Below are positions 1 to 11,934 of a DNA stretch of 64,000 nt, piece after piece (the stretch's first letter is position 1; each line of letters opens with the position of its first letter). The position numbers and the translations under genes were made by a program. The stretch spans positions 460,584 through 524,583 of the forward strand of contig LNAC01000688.1 in assembly GCA_002007465.1 (NCBI GenBank). Reading direction: 5' to 3'. Below the pieces are notes generated by a model. The model worked only from the letters and a program-made list of their open reading frames with translations, ran no database searches and had not been told where the DNA came from. The stretch comes from Ailurus styani. Lineage: Eukaryota; Chordata; Mammalia; Carnivora; Ailuridae.

Positions 1-120
1 AGGAGGAAGCAGGCTCCCCGCCGAGCAGGGAGCCCGATGCAGGCCTCGATCCCAGGACTCCGAGATCATGACCTGAGCCGAAGGCAGAGGCTTTAACCCA
101 CTGAGCCACCCAGGCGCCCT
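1..120 (-). mobile_element. CAN-SINE, partial at window edge
   Basis: Complement of the tRNA-Lys-derived carnivore SINE. The tRNA-like head (complement 'CTGAGCCACCCAGGCGCC') lies at 102-118 and the B-box region sits upstream of it. The A-rich tail lies outside the window, so the target-site duplication cannot be checked. Confidence 0.93.
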
Positions 121-1458
121 AAATTCAGGTTTTTAAGTGAGAACTTCAAAGCTCTGCTTTATCAGCTGGCTCTACTCTTGATCAAAATATCTGAGCCACA
201 GTGCTGGAGCTTATGTCAGAGACAATGCCACACTTTCTTCTGATCGACACCATTGATTTAGGGGTAGGTTAGGGCAAAGGCAATAACCTCTATTCCTTTT
301 GGCTTTTCTCTCTCCGCGTAGGACAGTACACTATGAATACACTACGTGCTCCATGGATACAGTGAAGTAAAGATGATTAGGGTTCCATACCATGCCACTC
401 CTTGGGTGGAACTGCTACCTGTCAGTAGAAGATGCATGGAAAAAGAGAGTACCCAGAATCTCAGCCATACTAATCTTGAAGTAAGCCTCAGCAACTCAAA
501 GTTGGAGGGAAGAGAAATTTGGGGAGGTGACCCCCAGGGGAGGATACCATAGCTTTTGACTAGGAGCTAAGGATAGAGGGAATGCTGTGTTCTTGACTGC
601 ACCTGCCTGATTTGTAGTTTCTGTCATGTTGATCTGGGAGGATGAAAAAGAGGGAGTGGGTCATGTTCTGAGTACCACAAACTTTGGCTATTTTTTTAAG
701 CTTTAGAAGATTTGCTTAACAAATGTTTCTTCATTTCATGTGTGCTATTAGGACAATTTCCCTTTTCTGTATGCTGTTAGGACGATTTCCAGAGACTTAA
801 AGTGGTTGATTTCTAAATACTTTTTTTTTTCACCAGTTGGGCTCATTTCACTGGAGAATGTATCTCTAGATCTTTGGAACTCTGGAAATTTCCAAAGTGA
901 AGAAAATATTCTGTATCTTAATTGGGACAGTAATCACAAAGTTGTATAATTTTATCAAATGAATAAATTGCAAATACAATTTCTGCATTTCTTCAAATGT
1001 CATTTTAATCTCAATTAAAAATATGCAGGGTCTATATGAAGATTAACAAAATTCTAATGTAAAACATTAAAAAAAATAATGCCATGAATACAGAGGAAAA
1101 ACACACTATGATCTTGGTTGATTCACCAGGCTTCAAGCAAGAAAAGCAACAGCACACATAAACCTAAAAACAGAGATATTTAATATAAGGTGTTTTGCTG
1201 TTATTCTGCCTAAATGTCATAAACGCAGAGAAATTAAACAGGAAACAACAACAAGAACAACAACAACAACATCAAAATACGGAAAGTCCCTTCTATCTCT
1301 AGATTGGAGAGATAATCCCTGAATGGAAGCTGAAGCACAATGGGCTTTTGACACTGGAGTTCAAGCCAAAAGTAGATGTAATCTAAAGCAGAAAGAAGTA
1401 AAGGAAATACCCTGACTCCTCTCTACCTCTCATTGTCCAGTCTTACACTGGTGGCTTC
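121..1458. other. No gene or clear repeat seen
   Basis: AT-rich sequence with short A/T runs and a small CAA-type run near 1245-1272. The 68-codon open frame at 346-552 has no recognisable domain and I do not support it as a gene. Confidence 0.6.
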
Positions 1459-1476
1459 CAGAAAGAAACAAGTTGA

Positions 1477-1887
1477 TTTTTTTTAAATTTTTATTTATTT
1501 ACCTGAGAAAGTGAGAGAACATGAACAGGGGGAGGGGCAGGAGGGGAGCAGGGAGCCCAATGAGCAGGGAGCCCTCACTGAGCCGGAAGCCCAATGTGGG
1601 GCTTGATCCCAGGAACCTGAGATCATGACCTGAGGTGAAGGCAGACTCCTTTTTTTTTTTTAAGATTTTTTATTTATTTATTTGACACAGAGGGAGAGAT
1701 CACAAGTAGGCAGAGAGGCAGGCAGAGAGAGAGGGGGAAGCAGGCTCCCTGCCGAGCAGAAAGCCCGATGTGGGCCTCGATCCCAGGACCCTGAGATCAT
1801 GACCTGAGCCGAAGGCAGAGGCTTTAACCCACTGAGCCACCCAGGTGCCCTGAAGGCAGACTCTTAACCAACTGAGCCACCCAGGCA
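1477..1887 (-). mobile_element. Older CAN-SINE, interrupted by a younger one
   Basis: Two halves of one minus-strand SINE, 1477-1648 and 1864-1887, are separated by a second SINE. The outer element is flanked by an 18-bp imperfect target-site duplication, 1459-1476 and 1888-1905 (CAGAAAGAAAC-AAGTTGA against CAGAAAGAAAC-CAGCTGA, two mismatches). The mismatches agree with its greater age. Confidence 0.9.
1649..1850 (-). mobile_element. Younger CAN-SINE nested in a SINE
   Basis: Full-length minus-strand CAN-SINE with T-run, TTTATTTATTTATTTGACA tail, GA-rich part and tRNA-like head. It is bounded by a perfect 13-bp target-site duplication TGAAGGCAGACTC at 1636-1648 and 1851-1863. The target was itself the head region of an older SINE. 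Confidence 0.95.
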
Positions 1888-1961
1888 CAGAAAGAAACCA
1901 GCTGAAATGAAAGCTTAGGACACATAGCCTGCAGGGATTAGGCCAGAAAACGGGAGAAAAA

Positions 1962-2350
1962 GGGCTAATACCCAAAATATATAAAGTCCTATATCTTAAC
2001 AATAGCAACAACAACAATCCCTGTTAAAAAATGGGGAGAAGTTTTGAATAGACATTTCTTCAAGTTGATACACAAATGACTGACGTACATATGACACACA
2101 GCATCGCTAATACCAGAAAGTGTAAATCAAAAATACAGTGAGGTCTCACCTGAGATTTCATAATGATTATGGTGATTAAGAAGATAAAAAGAAAGAAAAA
2201 AGAAAAACAGAAAGTAACAAATGTTAGCATGTGGAAAAATTATAGTCCTGTGCACTGTTTGTAGAATTGTAAAATGGTACAATTGATGTAGAAAACAGTG
2301 TGGAGTTTCCTCAAAAAAATTAAAAATAAAACCACTGTATGATTCAATTT
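1962..2350 (+). mobile_element. L1 fragment, ORF2 3' end region
   Basis: Diverged match to the end of L1 ORF2: 'CTAATACCCAAAATATATAAAG', the 'ATAGACATTTCTTCAAG' block, and 'GAAAACAGTGTGGAGTTTCC' are landmarks in the usual order. It is truncated at both ends. Recognised by eye, no alignment run. Confidence 0.75.
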
Positions 2351-3249
2351 CTTAACTCAACTCCAAAGCTCTCCTGGAGCTGTTTTTGTTCATGGATAGC
2401 CATCTAATGTTAATCTTTGCAAGAAGATGGATGCTGGGATCTTTTGTGACACTATCTTGGTGATGTCATCTCTGGCAGAGTAAATGATACAATTTTGTCA
2501 ACATTTAATAAAATGTGCACATGGAAAGTGCTCAGAAAGGTTAGCTGCTATCAGCATTCCTATTACTAATGCTTTATCTCTTAATTTTGCAAAACATCCA
2601 TGAACTATCTTAAGGACTTTTCTCCCCAGATCCCATCAAAACCTAAGCTTTTTCTGCCTCTATTGTCTGTACCGGTAAACTACTACCTCCCTTCCATCAA
2701 ACCTGGGCAGTCTGACCCTGATTGTTTGATTCTGTGTATATGTTTATAGAAAAACGAGATAAAATATGCTAATATTTTGACCTAAGAAAATTAAAAACTA
2801 TTCTTTTGTATGTATTATTTCCAAAACACTAGCAAACTGAGTTGCAAATTTGGGCTAATAGAGGGAGCATTTACTTGTGGAGAGTGAGAACCACGGCAAT
2901 AGCTAAATTAAAACACAGTATGTTGAATATAATACTGTATACAAGAATGCTATCACATTTGTTCCCACTATAATAATGAAGGCAACTTGTGGTAAAACTT
3001 ACTTATGAAGGGAAAAAAAATGATCATATTCCCCAATGGTGGAGAAACATGGGATATGTATAAGTGTTTTTCATTTTCATAATTGAAACTTGTGATTTTT
3101 TTAAAAGTGGAATCGAAAACATTGTTTTAAGTGGAAAACATTGCCATAATCTGGAAAATTTATTTATGAGAAGGTTTATCTCTCCATAATGCAAAATAAA
3201 AAATGGCTAGTATATTAAGCGTTTTTCTTCAAAAGGTGAATAACAAAAG

Positions 3250-3255
3250 CATCTC

Positions 3256-3286
<31 letters not shown>

Positions 3287-3302
3287 CTTTCTCTCTTTTT
3301 TT
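3250..3302. repeat. (CT)n / CTTT microsatellite
   Basis: About 50 bp of CT repeats broken by TTT interruptions every 8-10 bp, ending in a T-run. Confidence 0.9.
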
Positions 3303-4437
3303 TAGAAAAGCATCTCTCTTATTTGAACAACAAATATCTCTGCTTTGCATGCTGTGAATAAGAATCTGTGGCTCTTTTCAGCCTATCTTTTGCTATTTTG
3401 AACTTGAACATTATTGCAACAACCTAAATTCTTCAGTAACAAGCTCTTGGCCAGCTTCCCTCCTCCTGCACATTTGTCCCCTGTTCAAGGAAAGTGCCTT
3501 GCTTTCATTTCATCACGGTGTACATAGTTTTCATTTGCAATGTGTGCTCACTTAACTTTGTATTCCCTGACCTTCTACTTTTACTTTGATTTCTCCTTTC
3601 TCTTCACCACCACCTACACATTTGCTTGTAAGTGTCATAACTACTTTGCATACTCTTCAGCTGGCAGGCTCACTTAGATATATACAATTAGATTCTGCTC
3701 TCCGGAGCTCCCATTTTGGGAGCTTCTCTCCATATCGCTTAATCAGCTTCCTTTGGTTGGCCTTATCTCTCTCGCTTACCTGTCCTTTGGACCTATTCCA
3801 TCTGGAATCCATCAGCTACCCAGACGCTGCATATTTTAATAGTGTTCAATGAATCTCTCATCTATTATTCATGAGCTTTCTTTTCATCTGCATTTGTTTG
3901 TCATGTTTATAGTGTGCTAACACTGCTTTGTAGAATTCATGTTTGATCTCCATCCTCAGTACTTGTGGACCAAATGTGCTGTCTGTCACTGCCCATTTAA
4001 GCCATTGTGTTTATGCTAAAGAACTTTCATTTAGAACATAAAAGTGAGGAGGAAGCCTGCTCAGGACAAGTTTATTTTAAGTGAACTGAGGTCACTTTTA
4101 TTAATAGCTAAAGAGAAGGTTGATCATCCAGCAGATATTTTGTCACTAACAACAGAAGTTCTACAATTGCCTGTTTTATTTTATCCTCTTTGAAGAAAGG
4201 GCATGATATATATGTAAAGCCTTCCAGTTATACAGAGAGGAGTTCTTCCTCGATCCAGACTAGAATATATATTATATTTCATCTGCTTTTGCTGTTCTAC
4301 AAACCATATGCATTTTTCCAGTGTATGAGAATTTTATATCATTAAAATCAAATATAGGTACATTTTTCAAAACTTACTTTCATAGTAAGCATGCTGATAG
4401 GAATACAAGAAACCCAGGACTTCTCGATGTAGAGGGG

Positions 4438-4438
<1 letters not shown>

Positions 4439-4469
<31 letters not shown>

Positions 4470-4472
4470 CAC
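4439..4472. repeat. (AAAAC)n-like A-rich repeat
   Basis: Alternating A-runs and single C's over about 34 bp, probably the decayed tail of a retroposon. Confidence 0.7.
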
Positions 4473-4852
4473 TCTTGCTCTCCACTAATCGCCTTTACCT
4501 TGTACTACTTGAGTCAGTTAAAGAGAAAAGGACTCTGAGAAACGAACTGAGGGTTATGGAGGGGTAGGGGGAGGGGTGAGCCTGGTTGTGGATATTAAGG
4601 AGGGCATGTATTGCATAGAGTACTGGGTGTGGTACATAAACAATGAATCTTGAATCACTGAAAAAAGATCACTCTATAATGAATGCAGAAATGTGATAGG
4701 TAAAACAAAAAATATGGAGAAAATGTGACTTCATATCTTGGAATAGGCAGATATTTCTTAAATAGGAGGCAAAGGAAAGAAAGATTTGGTAAACTGGAAT
4801 CCATTAAAATTAGGAACTGCTCAAAAAAAATTACTCATCAAAAGACATCATT

Positions 4853-4972
4853 GGGGTGCCTGGGTGGCTCAGTAGGTTTAGCATCTGACACTTGATCTCA
4901 GCTCAGGTCTTGATCTCAGGGTTGTGAGTTAAAGCTCTGCATTGGGCTCCACGTGGAGCCTACTTAAAAAAA
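4853..4972 (+). mobile_element. CAN-SINE, short form
   Basis: A diverged plus-strand head followed directly by an A-run, without the pyrimidine-rich 3' segment. It abuts a second plus-strand SINE. The pair is flanked by AAAAGACAT at 4840-4848 and 5172-5180, a possible target-site duplication. Confidence 0.85.
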
Positions 4973-4979
4973 GGGCGGG

Positions 4980-5171
4980 TGGTGCCTGGGTGGCTCAGTT
5001 GTTAAGTGTCTGCCTTTGGCTCAGGTTATGATCCCAGGGTCCTGTGATTGAGTCCCACAATGGGCTCTCTCCTCACTTGGAGGATTGTTTCTCCCTCTCC
5101 CACTCCCCCTGCTTGTGTTCCCTCTCTCGATGTGTCTCTGTCAAATAAATAAATAAATCCTTAAAAAAAAT
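4980..5171 (+). mobile_element. CAN-SINE, second of a head-to-tail pair
   Basis: Complete element with head, pyrimidine-rich part, AAATAAATAAATAAATCC tail and A-run. It begins about 8 bp after the A-tail of the preceding SINE, which suggests insertion into that tail. Confidence 0.92.
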
Positions 5172-5599
5172 AAAAGACATACCAAATCTTGAAAGAATTG
5201 CCCCTGAGTGGGATCCTAGGTAAAAACTGGTTTAGGAGGTCTTACTGGAGAAATGGAATAAACAAACAATTAACAACTACAGGGATTTGTTTACTGTCCA
5301 AAAAACATCCAATTTGCTGAGTATTTTACATTTTACAATGTGCCGTGAAGCAGGTCTCTGATTACAAAATAGAGAATACCAGGACTAATGGGCTGCATTC
5401 TGTGTGAGGGCAGTGTGCTTAGCATTTTACATAGATTGTTACCTCAGTAATTTATTTCTAAAATAAATTAAAGTGATCCTAGTGACCTGAAATTTCCATT
5501 TAGAATTTTGGACTTTTCTGACACATTATTTCAACCATCTAACACCTAGCCCCATATTACAGCTCTATATTCCATCAATTACTACTTTGTGATTTATAA

Positions 5600-5790
5600 T
5601 TTATAAAGCCCATATACAGACTTATCATCTGACCCTTATAATAATCTTGTGAGTTAAGCCAGTCCACATTTAACAACAAAATAAACTGAGACACAACTAG
5701 ATAAGGTGGCATGGCCAAGAGGGCATGGTAAGTCCAAAGCTGTGGCAAGAGCCCAAGACTGAAACTTCCAGCCTCTGGTTGTCCACCTTT
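5600..5790 (+). mobile_element. MIR SINE remnant
   Basis: Ancient mammalian MIR recognised from its order of words: 'AATAATCTTGTGAGTTA', 'AAACTGAGACACA', a 'GGCCAAG' block and 'AGCCCAAGACTGAAACTTCC'. Strongly diverged. Open frames overlapping it on both strands are chance. Confidence 0.65.
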
Positions 5791-7585
5791 TCCTCTGGTG
5801 CTTCTTTAACATCACCCACTGTAACATCCATGCCTCATTCCTCCAAAAAACTCGCCACATTTCCTCTGCCATTCTATTTATTCTGTCCATACAAATCATA
5901 TCAGCTCATCTAGACTCTAAGCTGGTATTTCTTTCCTTTCTACCTGGCACAGACCAGAGAACAAAGTAGACAGATTTATAAGTAGAATTTCTCAACCCTC
6001 TGAGTGAAATTAAATCTAACACCAAGCAGGTCTTTTGTTAGGTGGCTTCATTTTCCCATTTCTACTCCCTGCATTGGCTACATTTCCCCCTTTTCCCTCT
6101 GGTAAGTTAGAAGAGTGATGTTCCAAAGCAGAGACAGAAAAATCTATCAAAATATACGAAACTATTTTCTGTGAAATCCCAAAAATCAAATAAAACATTA
6201 AACTTAAAGGTCTACCTTGGGTCTGTAGGGATTCCAAATATCATAACCCATTGAACCAGGTCAGATGAAATCATTCTTGTGTAAATATTGAAACTTGCCA
6301 ATTTTCTCATCATGATTTTTAATACAAGGTACACCTCTCATCAACCCCATGGTGGACGGACTGTGTAACTGATCTTATCACCATATCCCAGACCCCCTCC
6401 TCAGGGCTGATGCCCCTATCCCTTGGCTGCTGGAACATCCCATCCCTGACAACTTACAGATGCACAATCCTGCTTTGCCCAGCAGCTGCCTGGCTGGTGC
6501 AGGAATGCACAGTTCCTGGCCCATGCTCCTGTTGGGAGTATCTCTATAAGACTCTCCAGTTCCAGAGTTTCCTGTAGAATGATGAGGCCTCATCACAGTT
6601 CATCTCTCCCTGCCTTCTCCCTTTCCTTGAAGGTATATCTCCCAAGAATTTTCCCTAATAAATTCTCTGCAGACATCATTTGGTTTCAGAGTCTGTTTCC
6701 AGGGAAACCAATCTAAGACACCATATAAAATAGTGTCAAACTAATAAAGCAGTATGGCTAAGATGAATTGAACAATAATCGAAACTTTTTAAAAACTTCA
6801 TTAAAGCTGTTATTTTATTACTCAGTGCCAATTTCTTATGAACACTGTGTGTGTGTGTGTGGAGGGTTGGGATGTACTCCTACTCATATCCACAATCACT
6901 TTCTGGTCTNATGCCAATTTCTTATGAACACTGTGTGTGTGTGTGGAGGGTTGGGATGTACTCCTACTCATATCCACAATCACTTTCTGGTCTAATTTAG
7001 TAATGATGAGCTTTGTTCCCAAGAGTTAATCTTATTATTTTCATTTCTTTCTGCTTAATATGTTGATGGAACTCAAATATATGTAACAATTTAGGTGAGC
7101 TATTAGCACTGGTAACACCTGAGACTGGTAGTCTTCCTGATGAGGTTGCCTGTTTGATCATCCTGAGGGCATGTTTTTGGATGATCAATCATGAATCACT
7201 CAGGTATCTGTCAGTGCTTTATGTAGTCTTCAGATGGATTTCAGAGTGCAAACACATGATTGTTTCTGATTTGTATAAGAATGAATGAATTAGACTTAAT
7301 TCTAAGCTTTACTCTACCTATTCCATCACAGGAGATTTCATTTTTCTGAGAAAATATGAATATTTTTCCTTTGAGTTTTACTATTATGAGAGACAACTTT
7401 GTTCTGAGAAGACAAACAGAAGAAAAGTCTGAAAAAAAAACCTGCCAGTGTTTATTAAGGGTCTACTCTCCATGTAAAAGAAGGAGGCAGAGAAATTAAA
7501 CAATTTAACAATCATCCTGAAATATGGAGTGGGGAAGAGCAGTCACTGGATTAAAAGTTGTACTCATTTTCTAATGCGGAGGACC
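5791..7585. other. No gene; possible old repeat and an assembly seam
   Basis: Between about 6340 and 6720 a segment ends in 'CAATCTAAGACA' after an AATAAATTC signal. A similar ending occurs near 20330, so both may be 3' ends of one ancient repeat family that I cannot name. The rest is undistinguished apart from the duplicated block around 6910. Confidence 0.4.
6826..6993. repeat. Unmerged 84/82-bp overlap around a single N
   Basis: The block 6826-6909 is repeated at 6912-6993, with one N at 6910 and one base between. The only difference I see is one GT unit in a short (GT)n. A single N between two near-identical copies looks like contig ends or two haplotypes joined without merging. Confidence 0.85.
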
Positions 7586-7589
7586 TTCC

Positions 7590-7765
7590 AGATAACCTAC
7601 CACCTGTATCCTCCCTCTCTGGGCACCATGTCTACCACATACCTGGACCCCTGCTCTGGTAATGCCTGGCACACCTTATGCTGTTCACTGCTTCTTGGTG
7701 ACTGTTCATGCTCTTATGGATGCCTAGAAAGCCCTTCCTCATATTTCTTTGTGGGATGACCTCTC
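7590..7765 (-). mobile_element. Possible L2 fragment
   Basis: The plus strand reads like the complement of an L2 3' region: 'ATGCCTGGCACACC' and 'GCCCTTCCTCATATTTC' resemble the usual word order. Highly diverged, so weak support. Confidence 0.35.
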
Positions 7766-7901
7766 ACTCTATTAAGATGTAAAACAGAAGTTAAAATTAC
7801 AAACATTGATTTTTTTGTGCAGTAAATGTAGTGACTATTACAAAGAAGCACAGGTTTCTTCTGTGTATGCCAACTCTTTATTTAAAAAAATAAAATTTTA
7901 G

Positions 7902-8106
7902 GGCACCTGGGTGGCTCAGTGGGTTAAAACCTCTGCCTTCGGCTCAGGTCATGATCTCAGGGTCCTGGGATCAAGGCCTGCATCGGGCTCTCTGCTCAGC
8001 AGGGAGCCTGCTTCCTCCTCTCTCTCTGCCTGCCTCTCTGCCTACTTGTGATCTGCTCTCTCTGTGTCAAATAAATAAATAAAATCTTTAATAAAAAATA
8101 AAAATA
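7902..8106 (+). mobile_element. CAN-SINE, full length
   Basis: Head, pyrimidine-rich segment and AAATAAATAAATAAAATCTTTAATAAA tail are all present. The target-site duplication AAAAAAATAAAATTTTAG is at 7884-7901 and 8107-8123, differing only in A-run length. Confidence 0.95.
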
Positions 8107-8269
8107 AAAAAAATAAAATTTTAGAAAGTACCTTTTAGTATTTACATAAATAGAAAAGAGAAAGATGCCCCATCACTCCTCTATTCCATCTATCATAGCT
8201 AGCCATTAGTACAGTTAAGTATCAATCCACCTGCCTAGTTACTTTCAAAACGGAGTGAATAGGTATCGC

Positions 8270-8505
8270 TCTCATCAGGAAGCCTTTCCCCAACCTAAAT
8301 TTCATGTTCCTCTGGGTTCCTATTTTTAGCTGTGCATACTTCTGTCTTTTCCTATACCATAATATATTGAGAGCATTAATTTTCAGAACATCAACAGTAA
8401 AAAATCAAGACTGAGACCATGCATTATTCATTTTTCTGTCTCATGAATCCAGCAAAGCTCTAGGCTTATAGTAGATGCTTAATAAATGTCATTTGACCTG
8501 AACTG
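8270..8505 (-). mobile_element. L2 LINE remnant, 3' end
   Basis: Complement of an L2 3' terminus: 'AGGAAGCCTTTCCCCAACC', a middle part, then 'TAGTAGATGCTTAATAAATG', the usual order for an L2 read backwards. Diverged and without coding capacity. Confidence 0.6.
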
Positions 8506-9809
8506 AGTTGATGTGAAAAGTTTTATTCCATGTATACTTTGCAATTTAAGTTGAGGGGATTTGGGTTAAAAGCTTCTGGAAAATATTACCAAAGTCTTCA
8601 TGAAGTCACTTCCTCATAAGCCATGTCAGAGTCCTGCCCAGTCCTGCTGGTCACACTTGTCATCAAAGAAAAGGTGTAAGAAGAAAGAGACATGAGAAAA
8701 CAAGGCAAGAATTCAGGCCACTGAAATCATTAAATTAAAAAAAAAATAGTGGAAATGCAGAAGGACATTGAATACCTGGAGAGCAGTTTATTATATCTTC
8801 CAATATCTTGCCTTCATTAGTAACAGCCAAGGTCAAACAGTCTCCACACATCCCCTTTACCTCCATGATCAGGTCTTAAATATTTCTGTCTGTTCCAACA
8901 TTTTACTTGTTTTTTTTCAACCTACGGACCCCATCTTTACAGCCCCAGAGCTGTCATGGCCTTGCACACCTGCTTCTTCATTCATGCCCCACCCCCACTG
9001 TTTGGACCCCCTCCATTGGAGGGTCAAACTCCTTCAAGAGGCAAAGCAAATTCTATTTCATTTGGGAGAGCAGATATTCTGACATTCTGTAAATATATTA
9101 TACATTATGCTAACAATGTATTTTGACTTTTGGTATTAATAATATTCACTCTTTGTGTGCCTACCTACCTCTCTTTATGTCTGTCTGCCCTGCTTTCCAA
9201 TTCGACTGTAGATCTCTTAAGGGCAAGAGCAGTTCTAGTTATCATGCATCCCTGAAACTCTCAATATGGTGCCAAGTACGAGTGGTATTCATCACACACT
9301 CCTTGCTTGGTTGACTGACTTTTCTGGAGAGCTCATTGTAAATTAGCTGACTTTCAAATTGGCTCATTTTTCTTACCCTTCCTTTCCCTCTCAACATTGA
9401 TGTTCAAGTTCCCCAGAGCTCAGTCCTTGGTTTTTTTCTTTTCTCTCTCTATAGAAACCCTCTTTGTGTTCCCATCAAATCTCATGGTTGAAATACCATG
9501 AACATGGCAATTTCTCTCAAATTAATATTTCTATCTCACGCATTTTGCCTGGCATTCGGACTCATATTACCTATTGTTTTATTGAGACTCCACCTGATAG
9601 ACAGTTCAAAGTTGGTTCATCCAGAACTGAATTCTTGATCCTCTTCCTTTATGGGTGGAAATAGGCTTCTCATTCCAGTAAATGGTAAATCCATTCTTCC
9701 AGTTATTGAGGACAAAATCCTGAGAGTCGCCTTTGGCTCCTCTCCATATCTCATTCATACTAAGGTAACCTATTGACTCTCTCTTCAAATATCCAAACTA
9801 TGAATACTT
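8506..9809. other. No gene; weak L2-like words
   Basis: About 9130-9300 has 'GACTGTAGATCTCTTAAGGGC', which resembles an L2 3' end read on the minus strand. The 104-codon open frame at 8768-9082 has no domain I recognise. Confidence 0.4.
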
Positions 9810-10053
9810 CATGCCACCTTTATTGAATCTGAGCCTTTTTCATCTCTCATTTAGACTCACCTACAGTCTCTTATTAACCCTTGTGGCCTTGGTTACAGTC
9901 TATTCTCAACACATTCCTTATAAGCACAAGATAAATCATGCTGCTTTTCTTTTTGAAATTCTACAGTGGCACCCTACTTTTTTAATTATCAAAGCCAAAA
10001 CCCTTAACAATGCCCTCAAGGCTTTATACAAACTATCCCACTTGATCTTTCTA

Positions 10054-10091
<38 letters not shown>

Positions 10092-10106
10092 CTCTCTGTC
10101 TCTCTG

Positions 10107-10154
<48 letters not shown>

Positions 10155-10630
10155 CTATTGCTTCTCCAATATCAATTTTCTTTCACACTCAGTCTGCTCC
10201 AACCATACTGCCCTCCTCGTTATTCCCTAAGAAATACCTCCTTCACCTTGTGCTGGCTGTTGTCTCTACTTGGAAAGACTGTCTCCCAAATATCATTGTC
10301 CTTAACTTTGTGTCTCTCTAGTGTTTACTCCAGTGCCACAAGTTCAGTAAGATGACTCTTCACCACTCTATTCAAAATTACAATCAATACTCTTGTATTC
10401 CCAAACACCTTTATGTTGCCCTGTGTTTTCTCCTTATAGCACGCACCACCCTTTAACATACTAACCAATCCCCAATGCACTTGTTCCATTCTTTACTGAT
10501 CTCTTCTATTGTTAGACTGAAAGATTCACAGAGGACAGATATCATTGATATTTTATTCACTGATAAATCCTGAGAACTTGGAACCATACCTGGCACATAG
10601 TACACCCTTAGAAAATACTTTTGAATGAAT
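9810..10630 (-). mobile_element. L2 LINE remnant with internal microsatellite
   Basis: The longest L2 relic here. Read on the plus strand it contains, in order, 'AATCATGCTGCTTTTC', 'CTACAGTGGCACCC', 'CCCTCAAGGCTTTATAC', 'CTCCTTATAGCACGCACC' and 'ACCTGGCACATAGTACAC', the complement of the L2 3' portion. A CT/CA microsatellite (10056-10152) has expanded inside it. The 139-codon plus-strand open frame here is antisense to L2 and owes its length to this microsatellite. Confidence 0.7.
10056..10152. repeat. (CT)n(CA)n compound microsatellite
   Basis: About 50 bp of CT repeats with GT interruptions pass into about 45 bp of pure CA repeats. Length is probably polymorphic. Confidence 0.95.
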
Positions 10631-11934
10631 GGAGTTTTAAAATAATTTGTATGAGCTTTGTATCCCTTACCATTTCTATTTAGTACATTCTGGCTACTAC
10701 TGAAATGGGAATTGTTTTAATTTTATTCAATTGACTTCAGTAAATTTCTTTGATGACTTACTATGTATAGTTACATTTGGTCATGTTTTTAAGAAGTTTT
10801 ACTGGAACTCTCCTAGTGATAAGAGAGACAAACAAATAAGAAACTAAGGAAATTCAGAGTGTGCTAAAAAAAATAGATGTATGCAAAGCCATAGAGAAAA
10901 TGGTGGTTAATTCAAATGATGATCACTGACTGGAGAGCATGTCAAAGTGAAGACAACGTATAAGAGCAATCCAACTTAAATAGTGGAGAAGAAATAGAGG
11001 GGATTCCCAGGGAAGAGGATGGCATGATTGCAGACCCCAGGTGGAGAGCATCTAGTGTGTGATTAGCACAGTAATTATTTGGAGATTTTATGGAGATGAA
11101 ACAGAATGGGGCTGATCTAAAAAGTCCTCTTTTCCTTCTGAGACTTATCCTGCAGGCAGTCAGGAAAAACTAGATGTTTTCAAAATTAGGGTGAAAACAG
11201 AAGCCTTCTGTTTAAGGAAGTATGGGATTTGAACTCACTAACCTAACCTAGGAGTAAATTCTACTCATGGCAGCCCCACTGCACTAGCAAGTTTGCCCTG
11301 TTAAATTGGGTTTATGTCCCTTGACTTTATTTCCTTCATTTGGATCTGAGAATAGGCTATGCTTGTGTGATCTTAATATAAACTGCAGTCTTAAGTTTGT
11401 TAATTAAAGAAATGAATTTGTTATGAGAAGACATGAAGCCATTATCACATATAAACACTGTATCAAATGAGTAAGAGGTGTTTTAGCTTTTTTCCCCACC
11501 TCACAGTTGCCCACTAATTACTTTTTATCCTGATTAGAAACAACGATCCCTCAGGCTTCTAGAAATAATTCCAATTAAGCATCACATACTACCAGTTTAA
11601 AAACTTGGAAACCCGTCTAGATACCCTTTGACTCAGGTTGGCTTTCCCTCACTGCTTCAGGGGTGTGCAGAGCTTTAGAGGAAATTTTGTGCCCAGATTG
11701 TCTGTCCCGTGCTTTCAAGGTCCTTGAAGCCCCAGGCAGAAATGAGGACAGTTTGAGAAGGCATTAGATAGGCCAGCTGCCAGACACCTGTGGGAATAAA
11801 CAGTACAAGTGTTGTGGACTGTGGAAACTTAAACAGGCAGGGTCAGTTTCAGTTTATGTATGTTTATTTCCAACAAAAAATGGTGTAGTGTGGCATGTTG
11901 AGGGAATACATATGTGGTAAATATACCAGGCCTC
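10631..11934. other. No gene or assignable repeat seen
   Basis: Ordinary AT-rich sequence. I see no long open frame, simple repeat or SINE. Confidence 0.55.

Larger units (their letters stand above)
2351..4852. other. No gene seen; simple repeats only
   Basis: AT-rich DNA holding a pyrimidine tract (3250-3302) and an A/AAAC-rich run (about 4439-4472). The 88-codon open frame at 3586-3852 shows no domain, and its composition resembles its surroundings. Confidence 0.55.

Noticed and set aside
1700..2017. 105-codon minus-strand frame, and similar frames containing 'VAQWVKASAFGSGHDLRVLGSRP' parts at 29762, 36580, 43859 and 57491
   Set aside because: The shared residues are the translation of the CAN-SINE, so the frames are repeat artefacts.
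6768..6995. Tandem-repeat protein frame across 6768-6995
   Set aside because: It spans the N at 6910 and exists only because of the duplicated overlap.
9811..10321. 139-codon plus-strand open frame and overlapping frames with Thr-His runs
   Set aside because: They cross a CT/CA microsatellite and lie antisense to an L2 remnant.
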